64,000 nucleotides of DNA, taken from positions 1-64,000 of the forward strand of contig JAGCVK010000049.1 of assembly GCA_017962415.1 (NCBI GenBank). The letters run 5' to 3'. Below the pieces are notes generated by a model that was not told the origin of the DNA, did not search any database, and saw only the letters and a program-made list of their open reading frames with translations. The translations under genes were made by a program, and so were the position numbers. The DNA is from Treponema sp. (GTDB taxonomy: Bacteria; Spirochaetota; Spirochaetia; Treponematales; Treponemataceae). Positions 7,187 to 17,613 of the stretch are shown in pieces (the stretch's first letter is position 1; every line of letters begins with the position of its first letter).

Positions 7187-10100
7187 ATGACAAAACGTTT
7201 GGTTTTTGCGACATTTTTTGTTTTTCTCTTTAGTTTTGCAGTTTTTTCTCAAAATGATGATTCTGGAAAGAAAACTGAAACTACAATAATCACAATTAAT
7301 AATGCGCGCCAAACTTCGTACAAAAAAGCCGAAGATTCTGGAAACGATACAATTGTGTTGGAAGGCTCGGTTTCGCTTTCGGTGGAAAAGGGCAGTTCAA
7401 AAAATGAAATTAGAGCCGACAAAGTAACTTACGACCGCCAAACAGAAATGCTTTACGCCGAAGGCAATATCGAAATCATAATGAAAGGCGGCTCTTCTGG
7501 TGAAAATACCGCTTCGGCTTCTTCTTTAATGTTAAATACAAGCACGCTTGAAGGAGTTTTTGACGGCGGAAGAATTGTGCAAACTCAAAGCGATGCGCTG
7601 AATCTTCCTTCGGGTTCAACTCTTATTGTTTTTTCTGAGATTTTTGCAAAGGGAAATGAAAACGTTATAACTTTTAAAAATTCAAGTCTTACGTTTTGTG
7701 ATGAAGATCCGCCGCACTGGCATATTGATGCAACGCGAACCTGGCTTTTGCCTGGCGGTGAGTTTGCTTTTTTTAATGCGCTGCTTTATGTTGGTGTTGT
7801 GCCGGTTTTGTATTTTCCGGCTTTTTATTATCCAAAAGATGAATTGATTTTTAATCCTGTTTTTGGATATGCAAAGCGCGAAGGTTTTTATGTTCAAACT
7901 ACAACTTATCTTTGGGGAAGAAAGCCGCTTGCAACCGACAATGTTTCAAATTCATCAGATTCAAAGGACAGTTCTTCCGCTGAATCTTTAAGGGCGGTTT
8001 ATAATTTTGTAAAATCTTCGAGCTTAAAAGAGCAGGTGCGCGAAGGCCTTGTACTTCATAATCTTGATGAAGATTTTACCGGAAGCACTTCGCAATATGT
8101 AAAAGTTTTGGCCGACTGGTATTCAAATATCGGGTTTATGCTTGGCGTAGACGGAAAAATTCAGCCTTCGAGCGAGTATATTTCGCATTTGAATTTTAAT
8201 TTTATGCTTGGTTTTTCAAATACGGTTTTTAAGCAATCTGTCCAGTATTTTCCATATTCTTCTAATGGAAAAAAATATAATGATGAATCTGTTTTTCTTG
8301 GAATGAAATTGCCGTTTCGTTATGGTGCTTCAATTGATTTTGAACTTTCCAAGCCGTTTAAGCTGAATGTTCAGCTTCCAATTTATTCAGATCCTTATTT
8401 TGAAAATGATTTTAAAAACAATCGAACTGAAACAATGGACTGGATTTCTTATTTTCTTGACAGTTCAAAAAATGCAGGAAAAGATCCGGTAGAAAGCGAA
8501 ACTTCCGAATTAAACTGGAAGATTTCTTCTTCGTATTCGCCGCCGCTTCCGGCTGTTGTAAATCCTTATATAAGTTCGCTTTCGTTAAATTTGGATAGTG
8601 ATGTTCGCTTTTCAAAGAAAAATACAACTTCGTTTGAGTATGATGATGCTGAATGGAAAAAAAATACGCCAATGCGGAAATTTTATTATCCGTCTTCTGT
8701 AACTCCGCTAAAAACTGTAGTTTCAGTTAACGGAACAATTTTTGCGTGGCCGCCAACTTCAAAAGCTTCAAAAACTCCTTCGTATATAATTACAATGAAT
8801 AAGCCAGATGAACTTAAAACGCAAAAGGAGCTTGAAGAAAATAATAAATCAGACGAACAGGAAAATCAAAAAAAATCAGAAACAGCTAAAACTGAAGATT
8901 CGGACGAAAAGGCTTTTGATTATCTGAATCCGGAACTTGATTTTGCAGTTCAAAAAGAAAATGTTTATGATTCGTTTAAGTACAGCCTTAAATATGATGT
9001 AAAATTTAAGTCTACTTCGCAGCTGGATTATTCTTCTTCAAATCTGACAAAATCAGAAGATTTTGACTGGAGCAATATCCGCTCGTCTATGTATAACATC
9101 AATTTGCCAATAAGATTAACCAGCGACTTAAATTATGGTGAATCATTTTTTACACTTAGAAATGCAATTAGTTTTACGCCGGTTTTTCAGGAACATACTT
9201 ATATTTCAACCGATACAGAAAATGGCGGCTACAACGAGAATAGCAAAAACAATCTTATTTGTGATGATTATAAAGCCGAAAAACGCGACCTTACAAATGA
9301 AAATACAATTACTTTAAAACCTTTTGTTTGTTTTCCATTTTTTTCAGATACTTCAATAAAGTGGGATTTAAATACCAATTTGTATCAAAGAAAATTTACA
9401 GGAACTGCTGATGAAGTAAAATGGGAAAACAATTTTATTGATTTGACCGATGAAAATACAATTACACGAAATGAATTGGCTTTTAAGTTTGCGCTTAAAG
9501 AAATGGACAATAAATTTTCACAGTCGCTGACTTTTTCTGCAATAATGCCGCCGATTTTAAGAAAATATTCAGTAATGCTTAATCTTGAATTTCCTTTTGT
9601 AAAGGCTGGAATTGGAACCGGTTTTAAGGAAGTTCGGGTTAATAGCAATGAAAAGGAATTGAAAAATAAAGACGCACAAAAAGAATGGCAAAAAGATTTA
9701 TTGACGCAGAATTTAAGCATAAGTTTGTTTGATTCAAAGTTGTCGCTTTCGGAAAATTATTCTTATGATTTAGAAAATAATCATTCTTCTTCTTTGTCGC
9801 TTTCGGCTGCGGCTTTTGGAATGCACTTGAATTATAATATGTCTTATGTAAAAGGCTATGATTTTGATAAAGTTAACGGCTGGTCGCAGCGAACTAACGA
9901 AGAATTTCTTCCTACAAGACTTTCGTTTAGTTATGAACTTCCGCAAAAAACTTATTTCAGATGGTTTAATAGAATTACAGTTGCGCCAACACTTAGCACA
10001 AGCATAGAAGCAAATCTTTTAAAAGCAACAGACAGTTATTTTTTGTTTAATCCGGGCTTAAAGTTTAAAATTAACGAACTTTTTGATATTTCGTTTTCTG

Positions 10101-10462
10101 CAACAATAAAGAATTCAATTATTTACTGGTACTTTCATAATCAGGAAAATGATTATTATAGCGATTGGGGCGGATTTCCGGGAAATATTGCAAAAGATCT
10201 TATAGATTCTTTTAGATTTGATAATGAAGAATTACGAAAAGGCTCTGGCTTTAAGTTAAAAGCGCTTAAACTTGATATTTCACACGATTTGCATGACTGG
10301 AAATTTAATATGTCGTTGAAAATTGAACCGCGAATCATTAGCGATAGCAATAATAAACGAACAGATTATACGCCGTACATTACAATCGGAATCGTTTGGA
10401 ATCCAATGGAAAGTATGAAAACTACTATTATAGATGATTACGGAGAATGGAAGTTAGAATAA
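7187..10462 (+). CDS. lptD: LptD/OstA-like outer-membrane assembly protein
   Basis: A large predicted outer-membrane beta-barrel of 1091 residues. The start is ATG 7187, preceded by an AGG-containing site, and begins the signal peptide MTKRLVFATFFVFLFSFAVFS. Residues of about 50-190 form an OstA/LptA-type beta-jellyroll (repeats such as IVLEGSVSLSVEKG and MLYAEGNIEIIMKGG). The remainder is barrel-like, with alternating strands and many aromatic residues, interrupted by a charged Glu/Lys/Asp-rich stretch near residues 545-575. Treponemes lack classical LPS, yet T. pallidum carries an LptD-like protein beside uvrA (TP0515, from memory), so this is probably its orthologue. The exported substrate is unknown. 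A nested inverted repeat begins at its stop codon. Confidence 0.8.
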   Translation: MTKRLVFATFFVFLFSFAVFSQNDDSGKKTETTIITINNARQTSYKKAEDSGNDTIVLEGSVSLSVEKGSSKNEIRADKVTYDRQTEMLYAEGNIEIIMKGGSSGENTASASSLMLNTSTLEGVFDGGRIVQTQSDALNLPSGSTLIVFSEIFAKGNENVITFKNSSLTFCDEDPPHWHIDATRTWLLPGGEFAFFNALLYVGVVPVLYFPAFYYPKDELIFNPVFGYAKREGFYVQTTTYLWGRKPLATDNVSNSSDSKDSSSAESLRAVYNFVKSSSLKEQVREGLVLHNLDEDFTGSTSQYVKVLADWYSNIGFMLGVDGKIQPSSEYISHLNFNFMLGFSNTVFKQSVQYFPYSSNGKKYNDESVFLGMKLPFRYGASIDFELSKPFKLNVQLPIYSDPYFENDFKNNRTETMDWISYFLDSSKNAGKDPVESETSELNWKISSSYSPPLPAVVNPYISSLSLNLDSDVRFSKKNTTSFEYDDAEWKKNTPMRKFYYPSSVTPLKTVVSVNGTIFAWPPTSKASKTPSYIITMNKPDELKTQKELEENNKSDEQENQKKSETAKTEDSDEKAFDYLNPELDFAVQKENVYDSFKYSLKYDVKFKSTSQLDYSSSNLTKSEDFDWSNIRSSMYNINLPIRLTSDLNYGESFFTLRNAISFTPVFQEHTYISTDTENGGYNENSKNNLICDDYKAEKRDLTNENTITLKPFVCFPFFSDTSIKWDLNTNLYQRKFTGTADEVKWENNFIDLTDENTITRNELAFKFALKEMDNKFSQSLTFSAIMPPILRKYSVMLNLEFPFVKAGIGTGFKEVRVNSNEKELKNKDAQKEWQKDLLTQNLSISLFDSKLSLSENYSYDLENNHSSSLSLSAAAFGMHLNYNMSYVKGYDFDKVNGWSQRTNEEFLPTRLSFSYELPQKTYFRWFNRITVAPTLSTSIEANLLKATDSYFLFNPGLKFKINELFDISFSATIKNSIIYWYFHNQENDYYSDWGGFPGNIAKDLIDSFRFDNEELRKGSGFKLKALKLDISHDLHDWKFNMSLKIEPRIISDSNNKRTDYTPYITIGIVWNPMESMKTTIIDDYGEWKLE

Positions 10463-10557
10463 GCCTGCAATCGAAAAGCCGTTAAAATCTGGCGTGCAAC
10501 AATGGGCCAGTTTAGGCTTATCAAAAAAAATGGCTCAGAGAACAGACTGTGCGAGCC
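10459..10557 (+). other. Nested inverted repeats after lptD
   Basis: ATAAGCCT (10459-10466, overlapping the stop codon) is complementary to AGGCTTAT (10514-10521). Within it CTGGC (10489-10493) pairs with GCCAG (10506-10510). A separate stem GGCTC (10532-10536) and GAGCC (10553-10557) follows. No T run follows on the plus strand, so it is not a simple terminator. It may be a structured 3' end or an unidentified RNA. Confidence 0.4.
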
Positions 10558-10570
10558 GACTTATTTATGA

Positions 10571-10602
10571 TTGACAATATTCTTTTCATAAATAATAATA
10601 TT
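10571..10602 (+). promoter_or_regulatory. Predicted promoter of the phoH-ybeY operon
   Basis: A perfect TTGACA lies at 10571-10576. The -10 region is an AT-only stretch: AATAAT begins after a 17-bp spacer and TAATAT after 19. Transcription would start only a few bases before the ribosome site AGAGG at 10606-10610. Confidence 0.55.
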
Positions 10603-10615
10603 ATAAGAGGTTTTT

Positions 10616-11551
10616 TTGAACGAATATACAATTGTAGTTCCGGACAATGACGTGCTTTCTTGTGTATGCGGAACCAACGATAAAAATTTACAGCTCATTG
10701 AAGAACATCTTGGCGTGCCTGTTTTTTCTCGTGGAAATGAACTGTCGGTTGAAAATGCCGCTCCAGAAATTTGTCAGAAATTTCAGTTTATAGTAGACAG
10801 AATCGTAGACGAATTTCAGGCTGGTGGAAAAAACAGCGACGACATTATTCTTACAGTGCTTAATACAAAGAAAAAAGTTGATGCCGAAGAAATGGTAATT
10901 ATGATTCCTGGTGCAATTCGCAGAGTTTATCCGCGTACACAAGGCCAGGCAGAATATGTAAATCTTCTTCAAACTCGCGATATGGTGTTTTGTACTGGTT
11001 CTGCCGGAAGCGGAAAGACTTATCTTGCAGTTGCCGAAGCCCTGCGCGAAATCCTGAATCATAAAAAAAATAAGCTCATAATTACCCGCCCTGTTGTAGA
11101 AGCCGGTGAAAGTCTTGGTTTTTTGCCAGGCGCTTTAGAAGATAAAATCGACCCGTATTTGCGTCCTTTGCGCGACGCAATGGAATCAATTTTGCCGGCA
11201 GAATCAGTTAAGCGGCTATTTGAAGCGGGCATTGTAGAAGTTGCGCCTCTTGCTTATATGCGCGGCCGCACTTTAAATAATGCTGTTGTGATTCTCGATG
11301 AAGCTCAAAATACAACTTGCGCGCAAATGAAAATGTTTTTAACACGAATGGGTGAAAATTCAAAAGTGTTTGTAACTGGCGATCCTTCGCAAATAGATTT
11401 GCCTAAAAAAATAACTTCTGGGCTTATGCATTCAATCAATATATTAAATAAAATAGAAGAAATCGGATTTATGGAACTTACAGCCGAAGATGTTGTAAGA
11501 AATAATCTGGTTCGTAAAATTGTAAAGGCGTATGAAAATGAAAGTGAATAA
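10616..11551 (+). CDS. phoH: PhoH-like ATPase (YbeZ type)
   Basis: A predicted cytosolic P-loop ATPase of the PhoH family (311 residues), usually linked to RNA metabolism and found beside ybeY in many bacteria. An N-terminal KH-like region (about residues 1-95) precedes the ATPase, with Walker A GSAGSGKTYLAVAEAL, Walker B VVILDEAQNTT and a VTGDPSQIDLP segment. It starts with TTG at 10616, chosen because AGAGG lies 5 bases upstream and no in-frame ATG fits. It overlaps the next gene by 20 bases and heads an operon with the HD protein, ybeY, tlyC and the TPR gene. Confidence 0.9.
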   Translation: MNEYTIVVPDNDVLSCVCGTNDKNLQLIEEHLGVPVFSRGNELSVENAAPEICQKFQFIVDRIVDEFQAGGKNSDDIILTVLNTKKKVDAEEMVIMIPGAIRRVYPRTQGQAEYVNLLQTRDMVFCTGSAGSGKTYLAVAEALREILNHKKNKLIITRPVVEAGESLGFLPGALEDKIDPYLRPLRDAMESILPAESVKRLFEAGIVEVAPLAYMRGRTLNNAVVILDEAQNTTCAQMKMFLTRMGENSKVFVTGDPSQIDLPKKITSGLMHSINILNKIEEIGFMELTAEDVVRNNLVRKIVKAYENESE

Positions 11552-13334
11552 TTCAAAAAGGGTGATTAGTCATTCAAATATTACAAATTCGGTAATGTCA
11601 ACTGCGGCTCAATATATCAGAGCAAATATTCCGTTTTTGATTTTGTTTTTTGCAGGGCTTCTTGCTGTTTCTGTATTAAATTTTATGAAAGTTAGCACTG
11701 CTCAAACAATCGCAAATTTTTCTATAAGTGATTTTGAAATTGGCCAGATTGCAGACCGTACAATTGTCGCAGACAGAACTCTTTCGCCAGACAATATTGA
11801 TCCTGTTGCAGTTAGAAAGGGTGAAAAAATCATAAAAAAAGGCTTTCCAATTACAGAAGAAGGCCTTGCTAAACTTAAAAAAATGTCGGCATCTCCGCTT
11901 TATATTGATTACCGGGCTTTTGCAAACAGCGAGCTTTATCTGCTTTTGCTTTCTATAATGTGGTATCTTTTGTTTACGTTTATTTCTGTAAACAGAAAAC
12001 TGCCGTTTAAAGAGCCTCTTCTTCAGGTGATTTTCTTTCTGACAGTTTATGCGGTTACTGCGTTCTGTGGAAAGCTTACTTTGTTTTCAAGCGCGTATAG
12101 TATTTGTATCGTTATTCCGTCTTCGCTGTTTATAATGATAGTGACTATTCTTTACGGAAACCTTTCTGCTTTGCTGCTTTCTATTGTAATGTCAATGGGC
12201 GTTTTGTGTGCAACCGGCTGGCAGATTCCAACTTTTTTGTTTACTCTTGCTTCTTCTCTTACTGCAGCAGCAATTGTCCGCAAAATTGAACGCCGCTTAG
12301 ACCTTGTTTTTGCCGGCCTTATGATTGCGGTTTTCAATATTGTTTATATTCTTTTGTTTTCTGTAATTCATAATGAAACTTTTAATGAAGTTCCAAAACT
12401 TATGATTGGTCTTGCAATTAACGGTTTTATTTCGGGCATTTTGACTTTGGGATTTTTGACTCCGCTTGAAATTATGTTAAATACGGCTTCTGTTTTTCGT
12501 CTTATGGATTTGAGCGATACAAATACTCCGATTTTTAAGCAAATGCAGATTCAGGCAAATGGAACTTATAATCATTCTATGATGGTTGCTCAGCTTGCAG
12601 AAGCTGGTTGTCGTGATATTGGTGCAAATGCGCTTTTGGCTCGCGTTGGTGCTTATTATCATGATATTGGAAAAATGGATCAAAGTGAGTATTTTGTAGA
12701 AAATCAGGTTAATGGAATGGAAAATAAGCATGATGACTTAAATCCAAGCCTTTCTGCCTCTGTAATTAAAAGTCACGTTCGCAAAGGTGTTGAAAAAGCT
12801 CATCAGCTGCATCTTCCACACGCTGTAATTGATATTATTGCCGAACATCACGGAAACAGCATAATTACTTATTTTTATAATCTTGCAAAAGAAAAAGATG
12901 ATTCAGTTGAGCCTGATGATTTCCGTTATCCAGGACTTCCGCCGACAACTAAAGAATCGGCTGTTGTAATGCTTGCCGATACAATCGAAGCTGCATGTCA
13001 TACTCTTGATAATCCAACTTCTTCGCGCCTCGACAAATTTATTATGATGCTTATTAATCAGAAAGTTGAAAATAAACAGCTCGATAATTGTGATTTGACT
13101 TTCCGCGATATTTCTAAAATAAAAGCGGCTTTTGTAAATCTTCTTACAGGTTATTATCACAATAGAATTAAGTATCAGAATCAGCAGGATCCAGATGATG
13201 CTTCGGCTCAGCCAACAGTTTCTGAAATTATAACAGAAAAGGTTAGCGAAGAAAAACCGAAAACTACAAAAACAGCAAAATCAACTTCTGCAAAAAAAGA
13301 AAAAAGTACAAAATCAACTAAGGAAAAAAAATGA
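11532..13334 (+). CDS. 7TM-HD phosphodiesterase, PgpH-like
   Basis: A membrane protein of 600 residues. One transmembrane segment at about 33-52 is followed by a short outer region (about 55-135), then several membrane segments to about 310, then a cytosolic HD domain with His348 and the HDIG motif (YYHDIGKMD, about 376-383). This layout is the 7TMR-HD family, whose characterised members (PgpH) hydrolyse cyclic di-AMP. The outer domain is much shorter than in firmicute PgpH. The last 30 residues are a Lys/Thr/Ser-rich tail. The gene overlaps phoH by 20 bases and its stop overlaps the ybeY ATG in ATGA, so translation is likely coupled. Activity on cyclic di-AMP is inferred from family only. 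Confidence 0.85.
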   Translation: MKMKVNNSKRVISHSNITNSVMSTAAQYIRANIPFLILFFAGLLAVSVLNFMKVSTAQTIANFSISDFEIGQIADRTIVADRTLSPDNIDPVAVRKGEKIIKKGFPITEEGLAKLKKMSASPLYIDYRAFANSELYLLLLSIMWYLLFTFISVNRKLPFKEPLLQVIFFLTVYAVTAFCGKLTLFSSAYSICIVIPSSLFIMIVTILYGNLSALLLSIVMSMGVLCATGWQIPTFLFTLASSLTAAAIVRKIERRLDLVFAGLMIAVFNIVYILLFSVIHNETFNEVPKLMIGLAINGFISGILTLGFLTPLEIMLNTASVFRLMDLSDTNTPIFKQMQIQANGTYNHSMMVAQLAEAGCRDIGANALLARVGAYYHDIGKMDQSEYFVENQVNGMENKHDDLNPSLSASVIKSHVRKGVEKAHQLHLPHAVIDIIAEHHGNSIITYFYNLAKEKDDSVEPDDFRYPGLPPTTKESAVVMLADTIEAACHTLDNPTSSRLDKFIMMLINQKVENKQLDNCDLTFRDISKIKAAFVNLLTGYYHNRIKYQNQQDPDDASAQPTVSEIITEKVSEEKPKTTKTAKSTSAKKEKSTKSTKEKK

Positions 13335-13803
13335 ACAGAATATATGTAGCTATGCACGATGGCGTAAACGAACCTGAGTGGTTTAATAATGTAGAGCCAT
13401 TTATCAATAAGGCAATGAAAATTCTCAAATTTGACGGCCAGGAAATTTCAATGCTTTTATGCGATGACGTTTATATGAAAGAGTTAAACAGCGCTTATCG
13501 CGGAATCGACAGCACAACAGATGTTCTTTCTTTTGAAAATGATGAAGAATACGAAGATGATGAAGGCAAATGGAAATGTGTTGGCGATATTGTAATTAGC
13601 CTTGATACTTTGCCTGTAAATGCCGATTATTTTGAAGAAGACAGAAACAGCGAACTTAAGCGGCTCATAGTTCACGGGCTTTTACACTTAAACGGAATGG
13701 ATCACGGTGAAGAACATATTGAAAAAGGCGTTGAGCCGGTTTGCGAAATGCTTGTTCTTCAGGAAAAAGTTTTAAATCAATTAAAGGATGAAAAAATAAT
13801 ATA

Positions 13804-13804
<1 letters not shown>
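13331..13804 (+). CDS. ybeY: Endoribonuclease YbeY
   Basis: A metal-dependent ribonuclease involved in 16S rRNA 3'-end maturation and ribosome quality control. At 157 residues it has the family length. The zinc-binding signature HGLLHLNGMDHGEEH (about residues 114-128) gives the three histidines of the HGxLHxxGxDH motif, and the segment STTDVLSFE precedes it as usual. The ATG overlaps the preceding stop (ATGA) and the gene's own stop shares one base with the tlyC start. Being next to a PhoH-like ATPase fits the ybeZ-ybeY pairing of other bacteria. Confidence 0.95.
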
Positions 13805-14578
<774 letters not shown>

Positions 14579-14586
<8 letters not shown>

Positions 14587-16657
14587 AATTTTCAAGCGGA
14601 CAATTTTTTCACTAATTTTTATTTCCTCGCTTACAGTTTTTGCCGGCGCGGAATCTAAAAATATCCTCAAAACTTATAATGAGGCTGTTGAACTTCAAAA
14701 CGAAGAAAACTGGTATACAGCTTCGCAGTATTTTATTGAGGTTGTGAATAATAATCCGGCTTTTAGCGAAGCCTGGTTTCGGCTTGCAGATTGTTCGTAT
14801 CATCTTGGTGAATTTGATTTAGCGTTTCAGTATCTCGAAAGTGCTGAAAAATACGAAAAAAATAAGCCTGAAATTATTAATTTAAAAGGCTTGATTTTGC
14901 TTGCGCTTGGCAAAACAACTCAGGCGCGAAATCTTTTTAATGAAGTGTTAAAAAAATATCCAAATGATATTGATGCACATTTTGGACTTGCAGAAATTGA
15001 ACTTTATGACGGAAAATTTTCCGGTGCAGAAAATCAATATATTGAAGCTTTAAAACGACAGAATATAAACAGAAAGGCTTTGCTTTCTTTGGCTTTAGTT
15101 TGTGCCGAAACAAAACGCTACAGTCAGTCGGAAAAATATTTGCGCCAGGCAATGCTTTATTATTCAGGCGAGCCTGAAGTTCACTATCTTGCAGCTATTA
15201 TTTATACAATGAAAGGCGATTATGCCGATGCAGAAAAACATGCCAGAATTGCAGTTGAAATTCGCGGCGGTTATGAGCAGGCTTACGAGCTTTTAGCGCA
15301 AATCATTTATCTTCAGCATCGTTATAGCGAAGTAGTTGATTTATCAGATTTTATAATCAGCAGAAACAGAAATAATAATACAGCCTGGTATTTAAAAGGA
15401 ATTGCGTTTTTTAAACTTGGCAATATGGAAGAAGCGCTTACCGCGTGGAACACCGGACTTTCTGTAAGTCCTCAAGACGAACTTATGCGAATGCAGCTTG
15501 AGCTTTCTGTAAAATCTTATCTTGATTTAAATGATTCTTCGAGAAAAAATCTTGCAAATTATCATTTGAATAATGCCCGCCAATATGAAAGCCGCTATGA
15601 CAAAGCTGGAAGCACTTATGAATATCAGCGTGCTCTTATGCTTGACCCGTCGAATGCAGCTGCCCGCCTAGCTTATGCAGAAATTCTTGATTTAAATGGA
15701 ATGCATGAACTTTATCTCGAGCAGTTAAAGTTTGTAAAAAATAATTCAGAAAAAAATCTTCCAACTGCGATAACAGATAAAATTGAAGCTTATGAATCGC
15801 TTTTGAATGATACACTTGCAAAAAAATGGAACGTTGACGCTTTTTATCTCGATAAAACAAGATGGAATATTGCCATTTTTTATACAGAAAGTAATTCAAC
15901 TTTTAATCATGCAGATTCAGACAGACTTACAGCTCTTGCCTGTGGCGATATTTTTTCTGGTGTTGCAATTACTTCTGTAAAAACTCAAGTTACGCCGGTT
16001 TCTGGTTATGGTGAAGCATTTAAAAATGCCCGCGCTAATAATTTTGATTATTTTATTATGGTAAATCTTAGCGAGGGTGATGATGATGTGAGCCTTAGCA
16101 GTACAATGTATTGCGGTAGAACAGGAACGCAAACTTTCAGCGAAAAATATTATGCAACTGGAAATAATAGATATTCAACAGTACTTCGCCGTTTTAGAAA
16201 TTCTGTGCTTGAAAAACTTACCGTTCGCGGAAAAATCCTGCAAAGAAACGGAAAATCAGTTCTTATAGATTTAGGCCGCTCTGAAAATATTATAAAAGAC
16301 GCACAGTTTAAAATTGTAAAAAAAGGTGCGGTAAAAACGGCCGATTCTGGAATAGGGCTGTTTTTCCGAGATGAAGATGTTGTTGGTAATCTTGTTGTTA
16401 GTGATGCTGGAGAAGAAGTTTCGGAAGCAGTAATTACAAGTCACGGTTTTTATGACAGAATTAATGAAGATGACGAGCTTATTCTAGTGAGTATGCCTTC
16501 ACAAAAAGCTGAAACTGGAATTGATACAGTTCCAAATGCAGATGAAAAAGGAAATCCTGTTGTAAAAAATACTGTAAAAGGTGACGAGCTTGTTGCAGAA
16601 ATAAAAAAATCAGTTGAAAAACCGGCTATCATCGATTTGTTGAGAAAAATAAGATAA
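14579..16657 (+). CDS. Secreted tetratricopeptide-repeat protein
   Basis: A protein of 692 residues with a signal peptide (MNKIFKRTIFSLIFISSLTVFAGA) and about ten TPR units from about residue 30 to 390, for example AWFRLADCSYHLGEFDLAFQYL and AWYLKGIAFFKLGNMEEALTAW. The C-terminal third is a different domain holding the segments GKILQRNGKSVLIDLGRSENI and ITSHGFYDRINEDDELIL. The ATG at 14579 was chosen because GGAAAAG lies just upstream; 14576 is also possible. It overlaps the tlyC end by 8 bases. It is probably periplasmic and mediates protein contacts; the partner is unknown. It ends 22 bases before the convergent gene on the other strand. Confidence 0.8.
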
Positions 16658-16679
16658 TTTTTGCTGCTTTCTTTAAGTT

Positions 16680-17555
16680 TTATAATCTGTCTAAAGAATC
16701 TTCCAGCCATTTTTTTGATAAAGTTGGATAGATTTGTTGAACGCGTACAAAACTTTTTACAGCTTCATCATAATCAAAATTAAAATATTGTGCTTCGCCA
16801 AGATAAAAATAGGCGCGGTTTCTTGTTTGCTCGTTGATGTTTGTTCCTACAAGCTGCTTAATTTTGTCGATTGTTTCTGCATATTTTCTTGTGACAAATG
16901 AAGTTTTTAAGATTTCAAAAAGAAGATAATCGTCTCCACCGTCTGGCGAAACCTGATCTTCTTCAAAAATATACGGCGTGAGAAGTGGAGTTTTTGAAAC
17001 TTTAGATGAACCTTTTGTAAGTGCAGAAACATCGGAAGCGGCTTTATTTGAAACTAAAGGCTCCGCATTAATTCCTTCGAGTATGCCAAGAGTTGGAAGC
17101 GGCGTTCTTCTAAGAGTTCCGTCGGGGTAAGTAATTTCCGGCTCAGCTTTTTTAGAATTATCTGAAGATGATTTTTTTGCAATCAGATGAACGCCGGTAA
17201 CTGTTGTATTGAACGAACGAAGAATAACATCATAAGTTCCAGTTGTAGTCCTTGAAATTACCGTGTAATAATAATCGCTTAAATCTTCGAGAGTATCAGT
17301 GTACGAGACCCGGTCCGCTTCGAGTTCGGCAATCGGGTCGAGGTCTTTAATCTGCTCGTACGAAGTAACCTGCTTTGAGGTTCTGTACAAATAAAGCGCC
17401 AGAATTTCAGGTTCAGTATTCTGAGGAACTTTCCAGCTAATAATCATTTTAGTTCCATTGCCCGGCCGGGCCTGAATATCGTGTACTAAAGGCCGCTCGG
17501 CAAACAAAAAAGCTGAGGAAAAAATCAAAAAAACTGCGCAAAATATTTTCTTCAT
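16680..17555 (-). CDS. Secreted protein with fibronectin-III-like and TPR-like parts
   Basis: A protein of 291 residues with signal peptide MKKIFCAVFLIFSSAFLFA. Residues of about 22-125 resemble a fibronectin type III fold (ISWKVPQNTEPEILALYLYRT, VSYTDTLEDLSDYYYTVISR). A low-complexity linker follows, and about 215-288 look like two TPR-type helical hairpins (RNRAYFYLGEAQYFNFDYDEAVKSFVRV). It is probably a periplasmic scaffold and I know no function for it. It is divergent from prfB with only 58 bases between the start codons. No Shine-Dalgarno sequence precedes the ATG, and a TATATT box 10 bases upstream suggests an almost leaderless message. Confidence 0.75.
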   Translation of the reverse strand: MKKIFCAVFLIFSSAFLFAERPLVHDIQARPGNGTKMIISWKVPQNTEPEILALYLYRTSKQVTSYEQIKDLDPIAELEADRVSYTDTLEDLSDYYYTVISRTTTGTYDVILRSFNTTVTGVHLIAKKSSSDNSKKAEPEITYPDGTLRRTPLPTLGILEGINAEPLVSNKAASDVSALTKGSSKVSKTPLLTPYIFEEDQVSPDGGDDYLLFEILKTSFVTRKYAETIDKIKQLVGTNINEQTRNRAYFYLGEAQYFNFDYDEAVKSFVRVQQIYPTLSKKWLEDSLDRL

Positions 17556-17578
17556 ATTAATTAATAATATAGTTAGAA

Positions 17579-17607
17579 TTGCAGAAAATCAAGTTTGCTG
17601 ATATTCT
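17579..17607 (+). promoter_or_regulatory. Predicted prfB promoter, apparently leaderless
   Basis: TTGCAG (17579-17584), a 17-bp spacer and TATTCT (17602-17607), with TG at 17599-17600 making an extended -10. Seven bases after the -10 box falls the A of the prfB ATG at 17614. No ribosome site is present. Confidence 0.5.
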
Positions 17608-17613
17608 AAGCGT

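Noticed and set aside
10521-10557. Minus-strand terminator (GGCTC stem followed by T run)
   Set aside because: Read on the minus strand it looks like a terminator, but no minus-strand gene lies upstream of it, so there is nothing to terminate.
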